A stretch of 64,000 bases of DNA from Perognathus longimembris pacificus (lineage: Eukaryota; Chordata; Mammalia; Rodentia; Heteromyidae): NCBI RefSeq assembly GCF_023159225.1, contig NC_063170.1:23101235-23165234 (forward strand). The letters are read 5' to 3'. The first letter of the stretch is position 1; every line of letters begins with the position of its first letter. The position numbers and the translations under genes were made by a program. Below are positions 1 through 9,948 of this stretch, piece after piece. A model generated the notes under the pieces. The model was not told where the DNA came from, did no database searches, and worked only from the letters and a program-made list of their open reading frames with translations.

Positions 1-58
1 TAAAGATATTATTAACCTAACACTAATAATAAAGATATTATTAACCTAACACTAATAA
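1..58. repeat. Perfect tandem duplication, 2 x 29 bp
   Basis: Positions 1-29 and 30-58 are identical AT-rich units beginning TAAAGATATT. The window starts inside it, so more copies may lie upstream. Confidence 0.95.
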
Positions 59-320
59 GGTCTAAAACTTGTACAAGAAAAAAGTTCTTGAAAAATATAT
101 CATCAAGATTTGTTCAAAAAGATAACCTGGGTTGTCTGTTAATAAAATTGCATTTTAAAGCTTTCTAGAAAGCAAACTCCTTTAGGAGTTATTCTTATTT
201 AGCAAAACAACTTTTGCTTATCTGCCTTTTGCTGGCAATTCTAAATTCTAAACAGAAGCCACACCCAAATGATTAAGACATTGACTATTAAACAATCTTT
301 CATTGAAAATAGCTGAAGCA

Positions 321-411
321 GAAGGTAACAAATTGTACAAGAAATGCACCCACTGCCTTATGTATGAAACTGTAACCCCTCTGTATATCACTTGGACAAT
401 AAGTAAAAAAA
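321..411 (+). repeat. L1-type 3' end fragment
   Basis: The stretch from GGTAACAAATTGTACAAG to GACAATAAGTAAAAAAA matches the terminal part of the family seen at 2115-2530, 3698-3793 and 46042-46258. It is the 3' part only, with no G-tract. Confidence 0.65.
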
Positions 412-990
412 CCACACCCCTTCCCTTATATGCTGTCTCGCAGTATCCCAAGAAGAGTAATTTAATCTGAAAATAAAAGATAATTCTTTGAACAGACAGC
501 ACTGCTGAAGGTCACTAAAAGTAGATACCCAAGTCTTGCAGAAGACTACAGCTAACCCAAACCTGTTGGGTCCACAATAGGGTTAAAGGTTGACAGGTTA
601 TGTGACAGATTTGTGACCACTTCTCCAGAGAAAACGTCAACCCAATTCCCCAGCTACAGGAAGGAGGACTAGTGAGTATGAAAACTGCCACAATGAGCTT
701 CTTACTCCCACATTTACATGTCTGGGGTGCTCCTTTCTCCCCTTCATCTCTCTATTCCCTGCTTTGCTCTGCTCTGCTCTGCTCTACCATGTAAGTTTCT
801 GCTAAACTCCTACCTTGTAAGTTTTCCTTTCTGTCGAAGCTTCTCTTAGTTCATTTTGCAGTTCTTTTTGCCTGTGGATCTTGAGTTCCTGTGATTTTCA
901 GGGAACTGGGAAGCAAAACTGAGAATTTTTGGCCTTCTCTAATTGGGGAGCCCTCCTGCTTGCTCCTCTCTTTCTCTTGTGACATTACCT
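412..990. other. No gene; C/T-rich segment with a TGCTC microsatellite
   Basis: I see no coding sequence. 764-785 is a (TGCTC)n pentanucleotide run. The surrounding CT-rich text (about 700-900) looks somewhat like retroviral LTR leader, but I cannot define ends. Confidence 0.4.
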
Positions 991-998
991 CAAAAACC

Positions 999-1118
999 CA
1001 AAAGGGCTGGGGCCTAGCTCAAAAAAACCCAAAACAAAAGGGCTGGGGCCTAGCTCAAACACCAAAGCACTTGACTAGAAGATACTGGATTCAATCTCTA
1101 GTACCAAAAGAACAACAA
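999..1118 (+). mobile_element. ID-like SINE monomer with internally duplicated head
   Basis: The tRNA-like head GGGCTGGGGCCTAGCTC occurs at 1003-1020 and again at 1039-1056. The second copy continues through a decayed B-box region to TAGTACCAAAAG. The duplicated unit is 25 bp (999-1023 and 1035-1059). Confidence 0.7.
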
Positions 1119-1500
1119 AATTGCCTAGAATCTTCCATGCCTTCTAGCCTATATTGCTGCTAATATGAATCTTTCTTCTGAAGCGATCTGCTGAGTTTGG
1201 TTTTTTTTTTATCCTAACAATATGTTTCCACTATATCCCTTATGTTCTAAGTTTCAACATGATGCTACTACTCAAAATATCGAGACTCATAATTCTACCA
1301 GAAAAATTCTCATTCTCAGCACTTAGTTTTTTCTGGAATTCATATCAGACATAAATTAAGTCTCCAACTGGACACAAGTGTCTTCCCTTTTTAAAAAAAT
1401 CTTTTATATCTTCACATTACATTTTAAGTAGATTCCTCACTATTCTCAGGTCATCACTGTTCTTAATAGTATTATTACATTTACTAAATGTATTATTTCA

Positions 1501-1620
1501 GCCACATGTGGTAGTACATGCTTGTAATCCCAGCCCTCAGGAGGCTGAGGCAGGAGGGGAATCTCAAGTTGCAGGCCAGACAGACTACACATTGAGATCC
1601 TGTCTTAAAATAAAAACCAA
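1501..1620 (+). mobile_element. B1 (7SL-derived) SINE monomer
   Basis: Carries the 7SL-type head GCTTGTAATCCCAGCCCTCA, then GGAGGCTGAGGCAGGA and the GAGATCCTGTCTTAAAATAAA end. Single monomer, no Geo half. Confidence 0.8.
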
Positions 1621-2008
1621 AACGTGTAATATTTCTATAACTGTAGTCACTATTTGGAAAATTTGCAACTGGTTTTTGTCATCTTCTATGCCATTTCTGC
1701 ATGGTTTGAGACATTTTAAATTTTCATTTTAACCAATGTGATGTCTGTATCTCTTGAAATAATATGAACATGCTTCTTTTGGTCTTTGATTATTTTTTCT
1801 ATAAAGAGATTCATCTCATCTAGAATTAATTTTTGGTCCCACTGTGGATTTTGTTTCTTGTTATTCTTGGTATTTGTTTTCTTCAAGTGTTTTGGAGTTG
1901 CATTTAACAGCTAGCTAAGTCTGAGGGAAAGGCTTTTGGCCTCTTCTTTTCCTCTCATACCATCTGAGCTCACCTGTCCTCCACCATAGTTCTATAGTCA
2001 CCTTCCTT
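1621..2008. other. No gene recognised
   Basis: AT-rich sequence without an ORF or repeat that I can name. Confidence 0.4.
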
Positions 2009-2114
2009 AGAATCCCCATATCACAGGCTGGGAATATGGTCTAGTGACAAGAGTGCTTGCCTCGTATACATGAAGCCCTGGGTTTGATTCCCCAGCACCA
2101 CATATATAGAAAAT

Positions 2115-2771
2115 CCATTTTATGGAAATGATTGTTATATCACAGTTGTAACTACTTTCAACATCCCATGTGTATCTGTAGTTTCTACTATTGATGACGT
2201 TCTTGTATCACCTTCTTGTGATTGTATCTACACTGTCTCTGTAATCTTATCTGAGTATGTTGGAAACCGTGTATACTGGTATTAGAATTAGGAAATTGAA
2301 AGGGAATACCAAAATTGAGAGACAAAGGGTAAAATAATAGAAACAACAACAAAAGCAATACTTGCAAAACTGTTTGGTGTAAGTGAACTGAACACCTGGG
2401 GGGGGGGGAAGGGGAGGGGGGAGGGGGTATGAGGGACAAGGTAACAAACAGTACAAGAAATGTATCCAATGCCTAACATATGAAATTGTAACCTCTCTGT
2501 ACATCAGTTTTATAATAAAAACTTAAAAAAAGGGCTGGGGATATAGCCTAGTGGCAAGAGTGCCTGCCTCGGATACACGAGGCCCTAGGTTCGATTCCCC
2601 AGCACCACATATACAGAAAACGGCCAGAAGCGGCACTGTGGCTCAAGTGGCGGAGTGCTAGCCTTGAGCGGGAAGAAGCCAGGGACAGTGCTCAGGCCCT
2701 GAGTCCAAGGCCCAGGACTGGCCAAAAAAAAAAAAAAAAACTTAAAAAAAAATAAAAATTAAAAAAAAGAA
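2115..2771 (+). mobile_element. L1-type 3' UTR insertion with polypurine G-tract
   Basis: 409 bp of sequence, a G-rich tract at 2397-2427, a conserved end (GTAACCTCTCTGTACATCAG) and AATAAAAACTT, then an A-rich tail resuming at 2740-2771. It is flanked by AGAAAAT (2108-2114 and 2772-2778). The G-rich polypurine tract followed by an AATAAA-type end is typical of L1 3' UTRs. No ORF2 is present, so this is a 5'-truncated copy. Confidence 0.65.
2531..2739 (+). mobile_element. IDL-Geo SINE (innermost element of the nest)
   Basis: A near-intact dimer inserted in the A-rich tail of the L1 fragment. The left monomer B box is GGTTCGATTCC; the right monomer ends GAGTCCAAGGCCC. The flanking repeats ACTTAAAAAA lie at 2521-2530 and 2740-2749. 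Confidence 0.9.
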
Positions 2772-3286
2772 AGAAAATGACCAGAAGTGGCGCTGTGGCT
2801 CAAGTGGCAGAGTGCTAGCCTTGAGCAAAAAGAAGCCAGGGACAGTGCTCAGGCCCTGAGTCCAAGGCCCAGGACTGGCAAAAAAAAAAAAAAAAAAAAA
2901 GAATCCCCATATCACTATTGGATGAAGCCTTATATGACAGTCCCATGGAGCTCAATGGTTCTCTTGGCATCATTCCACAGCTAAACAGCCTGACTCCCTT
3001 TCTTGGCTGGAAGCTACATCTCCCTTCTTTTGCTCCCCACAAACCCACAGCTGCATATAAACTACTGCCTGGGGGTGGGGAGAGTACATTTCTAGGTCTT
3101 CTTTTATGAGAAGTGTCACTTCAACCGGGCCCTTGGCTTCAAGTACTGGGCCTAATTCCAGGCCCAGCTCAGGTGGTGAACTTTCAGTCCCTATTGGGAG
3201 AGAACATGGAACTGTTAGATAAGGATAAACAGTGGCAGACCTAATATGTAGCTGGTAACATGTGTCCCATCATGACATTTCCTTTT

Positions 3287-3497
3287 TTTCTTTTTTTTTT
3301 TTTTTGCCAGTCCTGGGCCTTGGACTCAGGGCCTGAGCACTGTCCCTGGCTTCTTTTTGCTCAAGGCTAGCACTCTTGACACTTGAGCCACAGCGCCACT
3401 TCTGGCCGTTTTCTATATATGTGGTGCTAGGGAATCGAACCCAGGGCTTCATGTATAAGAGGCAAGCACTCTTGCCACTAGGCCATATTCCCAGCCC
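3287..3497 (-). mobile_element. IDL-Geo SINE
   Basis: A full dimer in reverse orientation with a T-run at its low-coordinate end. The 16-bp target-site duplication CATGACATTTCCTTTT is exact at 3271-3286 and 3498-3513. It is inserted in the probable LTR. Confidence 0.93.
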
Positions 3498-3697
3498 CAT
3501 GACATTTCCTTTTCCCACAGCGCCTTGAGTTACTGCTCAAATGCTTCTTCCTGTTCAACCATGTCTTCCCATAATGCTCTGGGTGCCCGCTCAACCAATG
3601 AAAAGAGCAAGGGCAGTGCATACACAGCTATCAAGCAATCAGTGCAAAGTCTAGGAGAGAAGATATGGGAGGAGCCCGGAATATAAAAACCACCCTC

Positions 3698-3793
3698 TGA
3701 GGAGGTAACAAACAGTACAAGAAATGAACCCAAGGCCTAACATATGAAACTGTAACCTCTCTGTATATCACTTTGACAATAAATAAGGGAAAC
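3698..3793 (+). mobile_element. L1-type 3'-end insertion in the probable LTR
   Basis: A short copy of the same 3' end (GGTAACAAACAGTACAAGAA to GACAATAAATAAGG). Its flanks AAAAACCACCCTC (3685-3697) and AAAAAACACCCTC (3794-3806) match at 12 of 13, so it is a real, very truncated insertion. Confidence 0.75.
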
Positions 3794-4046
3794 AAAAAAC
3801 ACCCTCCAAGATGACTCCATCTTCTTTGCAGCCCCTTTCCAGAGGAAGAGTTTCTGCTTACTTTCTTCCATGGCTTTCCTTTAACTCTCAAATAAGCTTA
3901 CTCTGTTTACCTTCAACACTTTTTCTGCCTTTTAATTCTTGGAGAGCAAACCTGCAATGCTTTGTTGCCATATCCACACCGTTGTAGGACTACACATCTG
4001 TCCGGTTTGTTAACTCTTGGTTTAGTTATCTCGCCATCCTACAACA

Positions 4047-4700
4047 CCATCTTGTCTGGAAGCTGAGCTATGATTTTTTTTTCTTTTCTTTTTTAATGTC
4101 TTGTCTCTGCAGTTGCAGAGGGAACAGAGGGCACACACACATTGCAATAGTTTGACAAGGCAGAGATTTCTTTAGGGTAAGAATTCTTACCAGGACATTT
4201 ACTAGGTCAAAAGATCCACTTGTATTTTTCAAAGTTTCTAATTCATATTGTGAAACTGCTCTCCTCCTGATATCAATTTTCATGTCTATCACTAGACAAT
4301 CCCCTTCCCTCACTCAATCACCAGTTATTACTAAACATTTACATCTTTGGAAACTTGTCAGATCACAAGTTCTCCATTCTAATTCACATTTCCTTATAAC
4401 TTTTCATATACTTAGTGACATCTTCAATGAGTGCACTTCTATGAAATGCTTGTTCCTGATTTTTTTTCACCTTTTCTTGTATTTATATTTTCCTATCCTT
4501 AATCTAAGAATCTGTACTTTATTTTACTGTCATACAAAGACAATGAATATACATCTTATGCAATCTGATTAGGTATAATTATCTTCATTTCCTCTTTTAC
4601 CATGAACACCTTTCTAAGGAATAACTGAATCACTGGCAGAGCTTGCCTTGCTTGTGGCAGGTGGTATTATATTTTCTAATATTATTTTTTGTTGGTTTAG
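4047..4700. other. No gene recognised
   Basis: AT-rich sequence without a supported ORF. Short frames here lack any recognisable domain. Confidence 0.4.
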
Positions 4701-4707
4701 TTTTTTA

Positions 4708-4725
4708 TGTGTGTGTGTGTGTGTG
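4708..4725. repeat. (TG)n microsatellite
   Basis: Nine TG units beside the Geo fragment that follows. Confidence 0.95.
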
Positions 4726-4744
4726 CACAGGCGCATACTTCTGC

Positions 4745-4860
4745 ATGTAGTAGCACTGGTTCTGAGACTTGAACCCTGCACAGGGCCTCATGCTTACTTG
4801 GCTTTTTCACTCAAGGTTGGTGTTCTACTACTTCAGGGAAGTCTCCACTTCCAACATTTT
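4745..4860 (-). mobile_element. Geo-type right monomer fragment
   Basis: In reverse orientation it shows the Geo order: CTTGAACCCTG, CAGGGCCT, CTCAAGGTTGGTG, TCTACTACTT, CACTTCCAAC. It is old, and the left monomer is not recognisable. Confidence 0.6.
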
Positions 4861-5091
4861 AAAATGTTCTAAGACAGTACCTTTCACTGTAAAACTTTTC
4901 CAAGCACAGGTTAGCTATACAATTTCTTCATCTCAAGGAAAGTTTTCTCTCAAAGGAAGTTTAAAAAAAATAAAAACTAAAGATTCAACATTTTACTTAA
5001 GCTGTTAAGATAACTTGAATATCCAAGCTATGTATCCAACTGACTTAGTTTTGAAGTTTTCACCTAGAGTCATCAATTTTAAGAGTATAAA

Positions 5092-5325
5092 GACAGACAC
5101 TAGTGGCTCATGCTTGTAATCGTAGCTTCTCAGGAGGCTGAGATCTGAGGATCACAGCTCGAAGCCTGCCTAGGCAGGAAAGTCCTTGAGACTCTTATTG
5201 CTCATTAATCACCCAAAAATGACAGAAGTAGAGCTGTTGCTCAAGTGGTAAAGTGGTAGCCTTGAGCACAAAAGCTCAGGGACAGTACCCAGGCCACTGA
5301 GCTCAAGCCCCAGGACTGACACACA
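5092..5325 (+). mobile_element. B1-Geo dimeric SINE
   Basis: The left half is B1-like (TAGTGGCTCATGCTTGTAAT ... CAGGAGGCTGAGATCTGAGG). The right half is Geo (GCTCAAGTGGTAAAGTGGTA ... GAGCTCAAGCCCCAGGACTG). Confidence 0.85.
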
Positions 5326-5329
5326 TCCA

Positions 5330-6800
5330 CAACAAACAGAAAAGAAAAAGAAACTACTAGAACTTTGGGGGAAGGTTATATACCTGAACAATATGCTACT
5401 AATACCAAAACAATAAGCTAAAATATTATATTAGAGCCTTTTCTACTGGCCAATGACTCAGACAAAACAATTCTAACATCTTTGTACTCTATTCACTGTG
5501 ACTGCCATACAACTATGAGTTCCTTGAGCCAACTCCAAAGTAATTCCACTGCAAACAGAGATACCACTCAACCTACATTCTTCCTCACAATCAAATATTG
5601 TCTATGATTTTGTAAGTGAATACAATACCAAAGGCAGTATCATTCCAAACCATAAAAAAGAGATAACAGAATTAATTAAAACTCCTCATGCCATTCTGCC
5701 TACATTCTAGTTCCACCAACCTAGTAATACAACCTTTTACACTTCTAAGTGAATCCCTGGCCATACCTGTTGAGATGCAAAGCCAAGTTCTCTGTCATAT
5801 TTCAGGGTACTTTCCACCTTGAAATCTTATGCCTTGGGAGTGCATTCAAAGATCAGAGGGCAGAGATTTCTCCATGAGATTTCACCAGGTGTCTTACCCA
5901 GCTTAGCATTTATATGATAAAACTTAGCATTTTCCTGCCAGCAGTCCAACTGTAAATAACCACACTTGAGACCCATGGGATTTCTGATTTCTTTGTAATT
6001 TTACAAAGCTTTAACCATTAAAGCATGATCAAACAACCTGCCATGGGAAAACAGATGCGCAGGAGGCTGCAATAAAGCCATCAGTAAGTGACCTCAATGA
6101 CTGTCCATTTAAGAACCCTTTGTCTCTAACTGTCCCTTGTAGGCTCTCAGCTGTTTCCAAAGCAAGTGCAGCATAATCAGACATTAAATACCTCCTGTTG
6201 CATAGCTACAAGTGAATTATACCAGATAGGATATGTTATTTAACACAACCAAAAAAAATTCCTTAGCTGCTGACACAGCTGTATCAACTATCAGTTTCTT
6301 CTAGCAGGAATGAAAAGTTAAAGAAAAATACCTCATTAATAACTACTTTCAAGGTTCATAATAAGTAGATATTTCTTTTTGTTTTCATGTTTCCATTCTC
6401 AGGATCCCAGAAAGTCCATACATATTACTTATTTTCACCATTGCTTGACTGAAGCATGGAAAAGAACTCCTATAATTTCATCAGCATGTTTTTAATCTGA
6501 TTTCAATTTATGCATTAAATTTTCTCAAGTTTCCTCTTCCAATAATACCATTAATGAAAAATGTCTATTGCTGGATTGCCTGATAAAAAATGAATAATTT
6601 TAATGAAGCTATTCTTCTGCAAATATGCCAAGGCTTACAACCTAACCTAAGCATCACATGAGCAACTTAACTGTACTATAAAATATAAATTCCTATCTGA
6701 GATATAAAAATGACAGCACCAGATTTTCTTCTGAGTGACTGTTTCTATTCTTAACAGAAGGCTCATAGATATTTACATAGCTCTCAACCACAAGAAAAAA
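5330..6800. other. No gene recognised
   Basis: AT-rich non-repetitive sequence. No frame with domain character on either strand. Confidence 0.4.
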
Positions 6801-6811
6801 AATGTGGAAGA

Positions 6812-6955
6812 GTATAGCCTACATAATATAACTGCACAGGCTCCAGAACCAGCCCTAGCAGTTCAAAACCTGCCTCTGCCACTTATTAGATATGTGGCCA
6901 TGAACAAATTATTTAACCTCCATGTGCAATATTTTCTTTCCCTACCAAACATCTT
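6812..6955 (+). repeat. MIR element
   Basis: Core of MIR: CTCTGCCACTTATTAGATAT, then TGGCCATGAACAAATTATTT and AACCTC. Confidence 0.8.
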
Positions 6956-7629
6956 GAAGAGCAATCTAGGATAAATGTTTAGAATTCCACTGTCAATTTA
7001 GTCCTGGCCCCTCAGTGTCTGACTTAACTAATGCCACTGTACTAAAACAAATTTTGCCAAAGTCAATGGTCAACTGTACTCGCTAAAACAGCACCATTCT
7101 TTCTGAGGCATTATTAGTGCAACAGACACGGTTACCAGCATCTCTATTTTCTCTGATTCTGTAATATTCCTTCCCTTGTATTACTTCACCCTAGAATCCC
7201 TTTTTCTCCATTTCAAGTCTTTTCTCTTCTGCCCTTACAGCAATCGCTGTCTATCCTTTTCACCCTGTTCACTCTACAAAACATTCTTCCTTTAGGCAAT
7301 CTCATTTTCTTCAAATGACTTCATTACAGATTACTCTCTATATCTCATATTTGGTCCAAACCTACACTTAAAACTGTCCCTAGAATGTCACATTTTAGAA
7401 GGTCCCACTAGCATCTGGGCTTCAAGAACAAAATCAAAGCCAATGTTTTTCTTGCCTGATTTTCTTAAATCTGTTTCTCCTGTTTCCAATCATATGGTAA
7501 TGTCATCATCAGAGTGACTACAAATTTTGGAGTTCTATTTCCTTTCTTCTTCATTTTGCCCATACTTATCAATTGTAGGAGGCAGTTTTAATCCATCCTA
7601 ACTCTTTCAACCTTCATCAAAACCCTTAT

Positions 7630-7745
7630 AAAGATGAGGCAGATCTCCCCATTTTAAAGAAGCAAATACCAAGACTTAGATATAATCTTGATTCAAGATT
7701 AGAAAGCTACTGTCAGAGCTAAATTCGTGAGTCCTGTCTACAAAA
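7630..7745 (-). repeat. MIR fragment
   Basis: Antisense MIR text: AAGATGAGGCAGATCTCCCC ... GTCAGAGCTAAATTCGTGAG. Confidence 0.5.
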
Positions 7746-7779
7746 CCCAGCTGTCTATCATAGTATGAGATGGGAATGT

Positions 7780-8065
7780 CTATTTAAACATAGACATATC
7801 CCATTCTAGACACTGTCACCACTGACAGGCAGGTCTAAAGAAACAACAATGGTCAAGATAGACATGACCTCTGCCTTTATGGAATACAACACACAGTAGA
7901 ACTGTCAGTGAAACCATCAAATTACAATTAAATATGGGAAGTTCTATGACACAGAAATCAAGTGTGGAACCACAGTACCTAACTGAAAAGGTGGATTAGA
8001 CATGCTCATGGAAGGCTCTCCCCTGGAAGCAACATCTAAACTGAGACCAGAAAAGTTAATAGATG
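7780..8065 (-). repeat. L2 remnant
   Basis: Antisense L2 phrases in order: ACCTCTGCCTTTATGGAATA, then GGAAGTTCTATGACACAGAA, then AACATCTAAACTGAGACCAG. Confidence 0.55.
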
Positions 8066-8129
8066 TTTGCCAAGCAAAAACAGATTACCATCTTATACCC
8101 TCAAGGACCACTATCAGAAACAAACAAAA

Positions 8130-8918
8130 TCAAACAGAAAATAACAACTGTTGGCAGGAATGTGGAGAGACTGAAATGTTTATACACAGTTGTTAAGAAT
8201 ATAAAATGGTGCAGCCCCTATGGAAAACACTTGGGCTGTTTCTCAAAAAAACTTAAAAACAGAATAACCATGACTTGGTATTTCTACATCTGAGTTTATT
8301 CCCAAAAGAAGTAAAAATAAAAACTTAAATATACATCTATCTTCATAGCAGAATTATTCACAATAGCCAAAAAGTAAAAGCATTTCAAGTGTCTAATAAT
8401 AGCTGAGTAGATAAACAAGATGCAATATAAATGTATCATGGAATAGTATTCAGTGTTAAAAATGAATAAAATGTGTATGCATGCTATAACATGAATAAAT
8501 TTTGAAAAAATTGTGGTAAATGAAATAAGCCAGTCAGCAAAGAACAAATACTCTGTGAATCTGCTTATAAAAGGTAGCTAGACTAGTCCAACTTAAAGAA
8601 ACAGGACTTTGGGGGCTGGATGTAGCTCAGTGGCAAAGCGCTTGCCTAGCAAGTGCAACGTTCTGGGTTTGATCCCCAGTACCAAAAAAGAAAAGACAAA
8701 AAAATACAGTTAAAAAAAAAAGAAAGAAACGGGACTTTGGGAAGGCAGAAATAGGGAGATACTGTGTGGTGGCTACGAAGGTTCAGTAGGCAATAATGAA
8801 AATGTTCTGGAGATGGGCAGTAGTGATGGTTAACTAACAGTAAGAATGTGTGTAACATGGCAGGACTTGAACACTTACAAGTGGTTTAGATGGTAAATGA
8901 TATTATGTTCTACCACCA
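8130..8918 (+). mobile_element. L1 (L1M-type) 3' end
   Basis: Sense L1 text across the end of ORF2 and the 3' UTR: TTCACAATAGCCAAAAAGTA, ATGGAATAGTATTCAGTG, and the terminal GTTTAGATGGTAAATGATAT ... CTACCACCATTTTTT. An ID SINE (8614-8722) interrupts it. The ATP6AP2 retrocopy was inserted at its 3' terminus. Confidence 0.8.
8614..8722 (+). mobile_element. ID-type SINE monomer
   Basis: tRNA-derived head GGCTGGATGTAGCTCAGTGG, B box GGTTTGATCC, and end CCAGTACCAAAAAAG with an A-rich tail. The 19-bp target-site duplication AAAGAAACAGGACTTTGGG (8595-8613) differs at one base from 8723-8741. Confidence 0.92.
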
Positions 8919-9119
8919 TTTTTTAAATCAGTAGCTTTGTCACTCTTTGTATACATTGGTCCACTTTCACATGAAAAGTATAAATCATTTCCTCTTAATA
9001 TTTTGTAGAATGCAATTGTACCACAAACCATAGTACCTTGACATGGGGAAAGCTACTGAAATCACAATATTTTATATTCATGCTTCAAGATGTCCCCTAA
9101 AAATCTGGTTTCATATAGT

Positions 9120-9382
9120 TTTTTGTTACTTTTTCTTATTTTTGTGACAATTCTAGAGCTTGCAACAATACTAAACCCAAGGCCTTGTACTCTTATACTA
9201 CCATTTAAGTTCAAAACTAATGCTTTACCACTTAAGCCACATCTCCATTTTCAACCATATGCTGGTGCATTGGAGATAAGAGTCTCAGACTTTTCTGCCT
9301 TGGCTGTCTTTAAAACCACGATCCTCAGCTTTCAGCCTCCTTGGTAGCTAAGATTATGGGCAAGAGCCACCAACATCTGGCC
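9120..9382 (-). mobile_element. Diverged B1-Geo SINE inside the ATP6AP2 retrocopy 3' UTR
   Basis: On the minus strand: a 7SL/B1-like head (GGCCAGATGTTGGTGGCTC, ending at 9382), then a Geo-like right half and an A-rich end near 9120. ATP6AP2 3' UTR similarity stops at its head and resumes beyond its tail at about 9105. It is strongly diverged from the other B1-Geo copies, so it looks old. It was either inserted here or already present in the parental mRNA. Confidence 0.75.
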
Positions 9383-9948
9383 TGGCTTAGTACTTCTCAT
9401 ACCTTTATTAGACTATACAGATCACCAAACTCTCAGAAATGCTTTTAAAAAAGAACAGCTATCCTGTCAGTTCTAAAATTAATCAATTGTATGAGCACAT
9501 CCAGTATCTTAGGGCTGCTCTAACTTAAAAATCTTTTCTCTTGTTTTAGAGATATTAACATCAAACCAAGACATTTACGTGAGAAATTTAAGCATTCCTA
9601 AGTTCTCTAATAAATCCAGTGCATTTCCCAACATAAATAACACAAGCTATTCTAAGTGTTTTATATTTCTTTCAGTGCATTCTTCCATTTATTAAATAGA
9701 ATAGAAATTACATTATTAAATGTCTATAACATTTGAGCATAATATAGACTCTGTATCACAGAATTCAGCTCACAGTAATACTATAATTCAGTCTAAAAAA
9801 AACCCACACAAAACAGAACAAAATTTGCTGTTTTTTTCATTTTGATAAATTTAAGAATGTTATCTACACTTTAAATCACGCTACAAGATATATCTGAAGA
9901 AATTGACCAATTTCCAAACCCCTTGTGTAAATATGACATAAGGAAAGT

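Larger units (their letters stand above)
2025..2899 (+). mobile_element. IDL-Geo SINE split by an L1 3'-end insertion (outer element of a nest)
   Basis: The IDL half is at 2025-2114 and the Geo half at 2772-2899, with an A-tail. The target-site duplication AGAATCCCCATATCAC lies at 2009-2024 and 2900-2915, directly bracketing both halves. The intervening DNA (2115-2771) is a later insertion flanked by AGAAAAT. Confidence 0.85.
3213..4046 (+). mobile_element. Probable solo LTR of an endogenous retrovirus
   Basis: Candidate ends are TGTTAG at 3213 and ACAACA ending at 4046, giving a short inverted repeat TGTT...AACA. Inside, in order, are CCAAT at 3595-3599, TATAAAA at 3682-3688, and a leader-like segment beginning at the ATGACTCCATC near 3810. 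Two later insertions (3287-3497 and 3698-3793) must be removed to read it as continuous. I could not see a matching target-site duplication, so the ends are tentative. No gag, pol or env reading frame is present. Confidence 0.45.

Noticed and set aside
2028..2110. tRNA-gene-like sequences in the IDL monomers
   Set aside because: They have A and B boxes but belong to dispersed SINEs with A-tails and target duplications and do not fold as complete tRNAs.
2787..2984. Recurrent small frames of the type ALWLKWQSASLEQKEARDSAQ in many places
   Set aside because: They are translations of the Geo monomer and recur wherever an IDL-Geo lies in the right frame.
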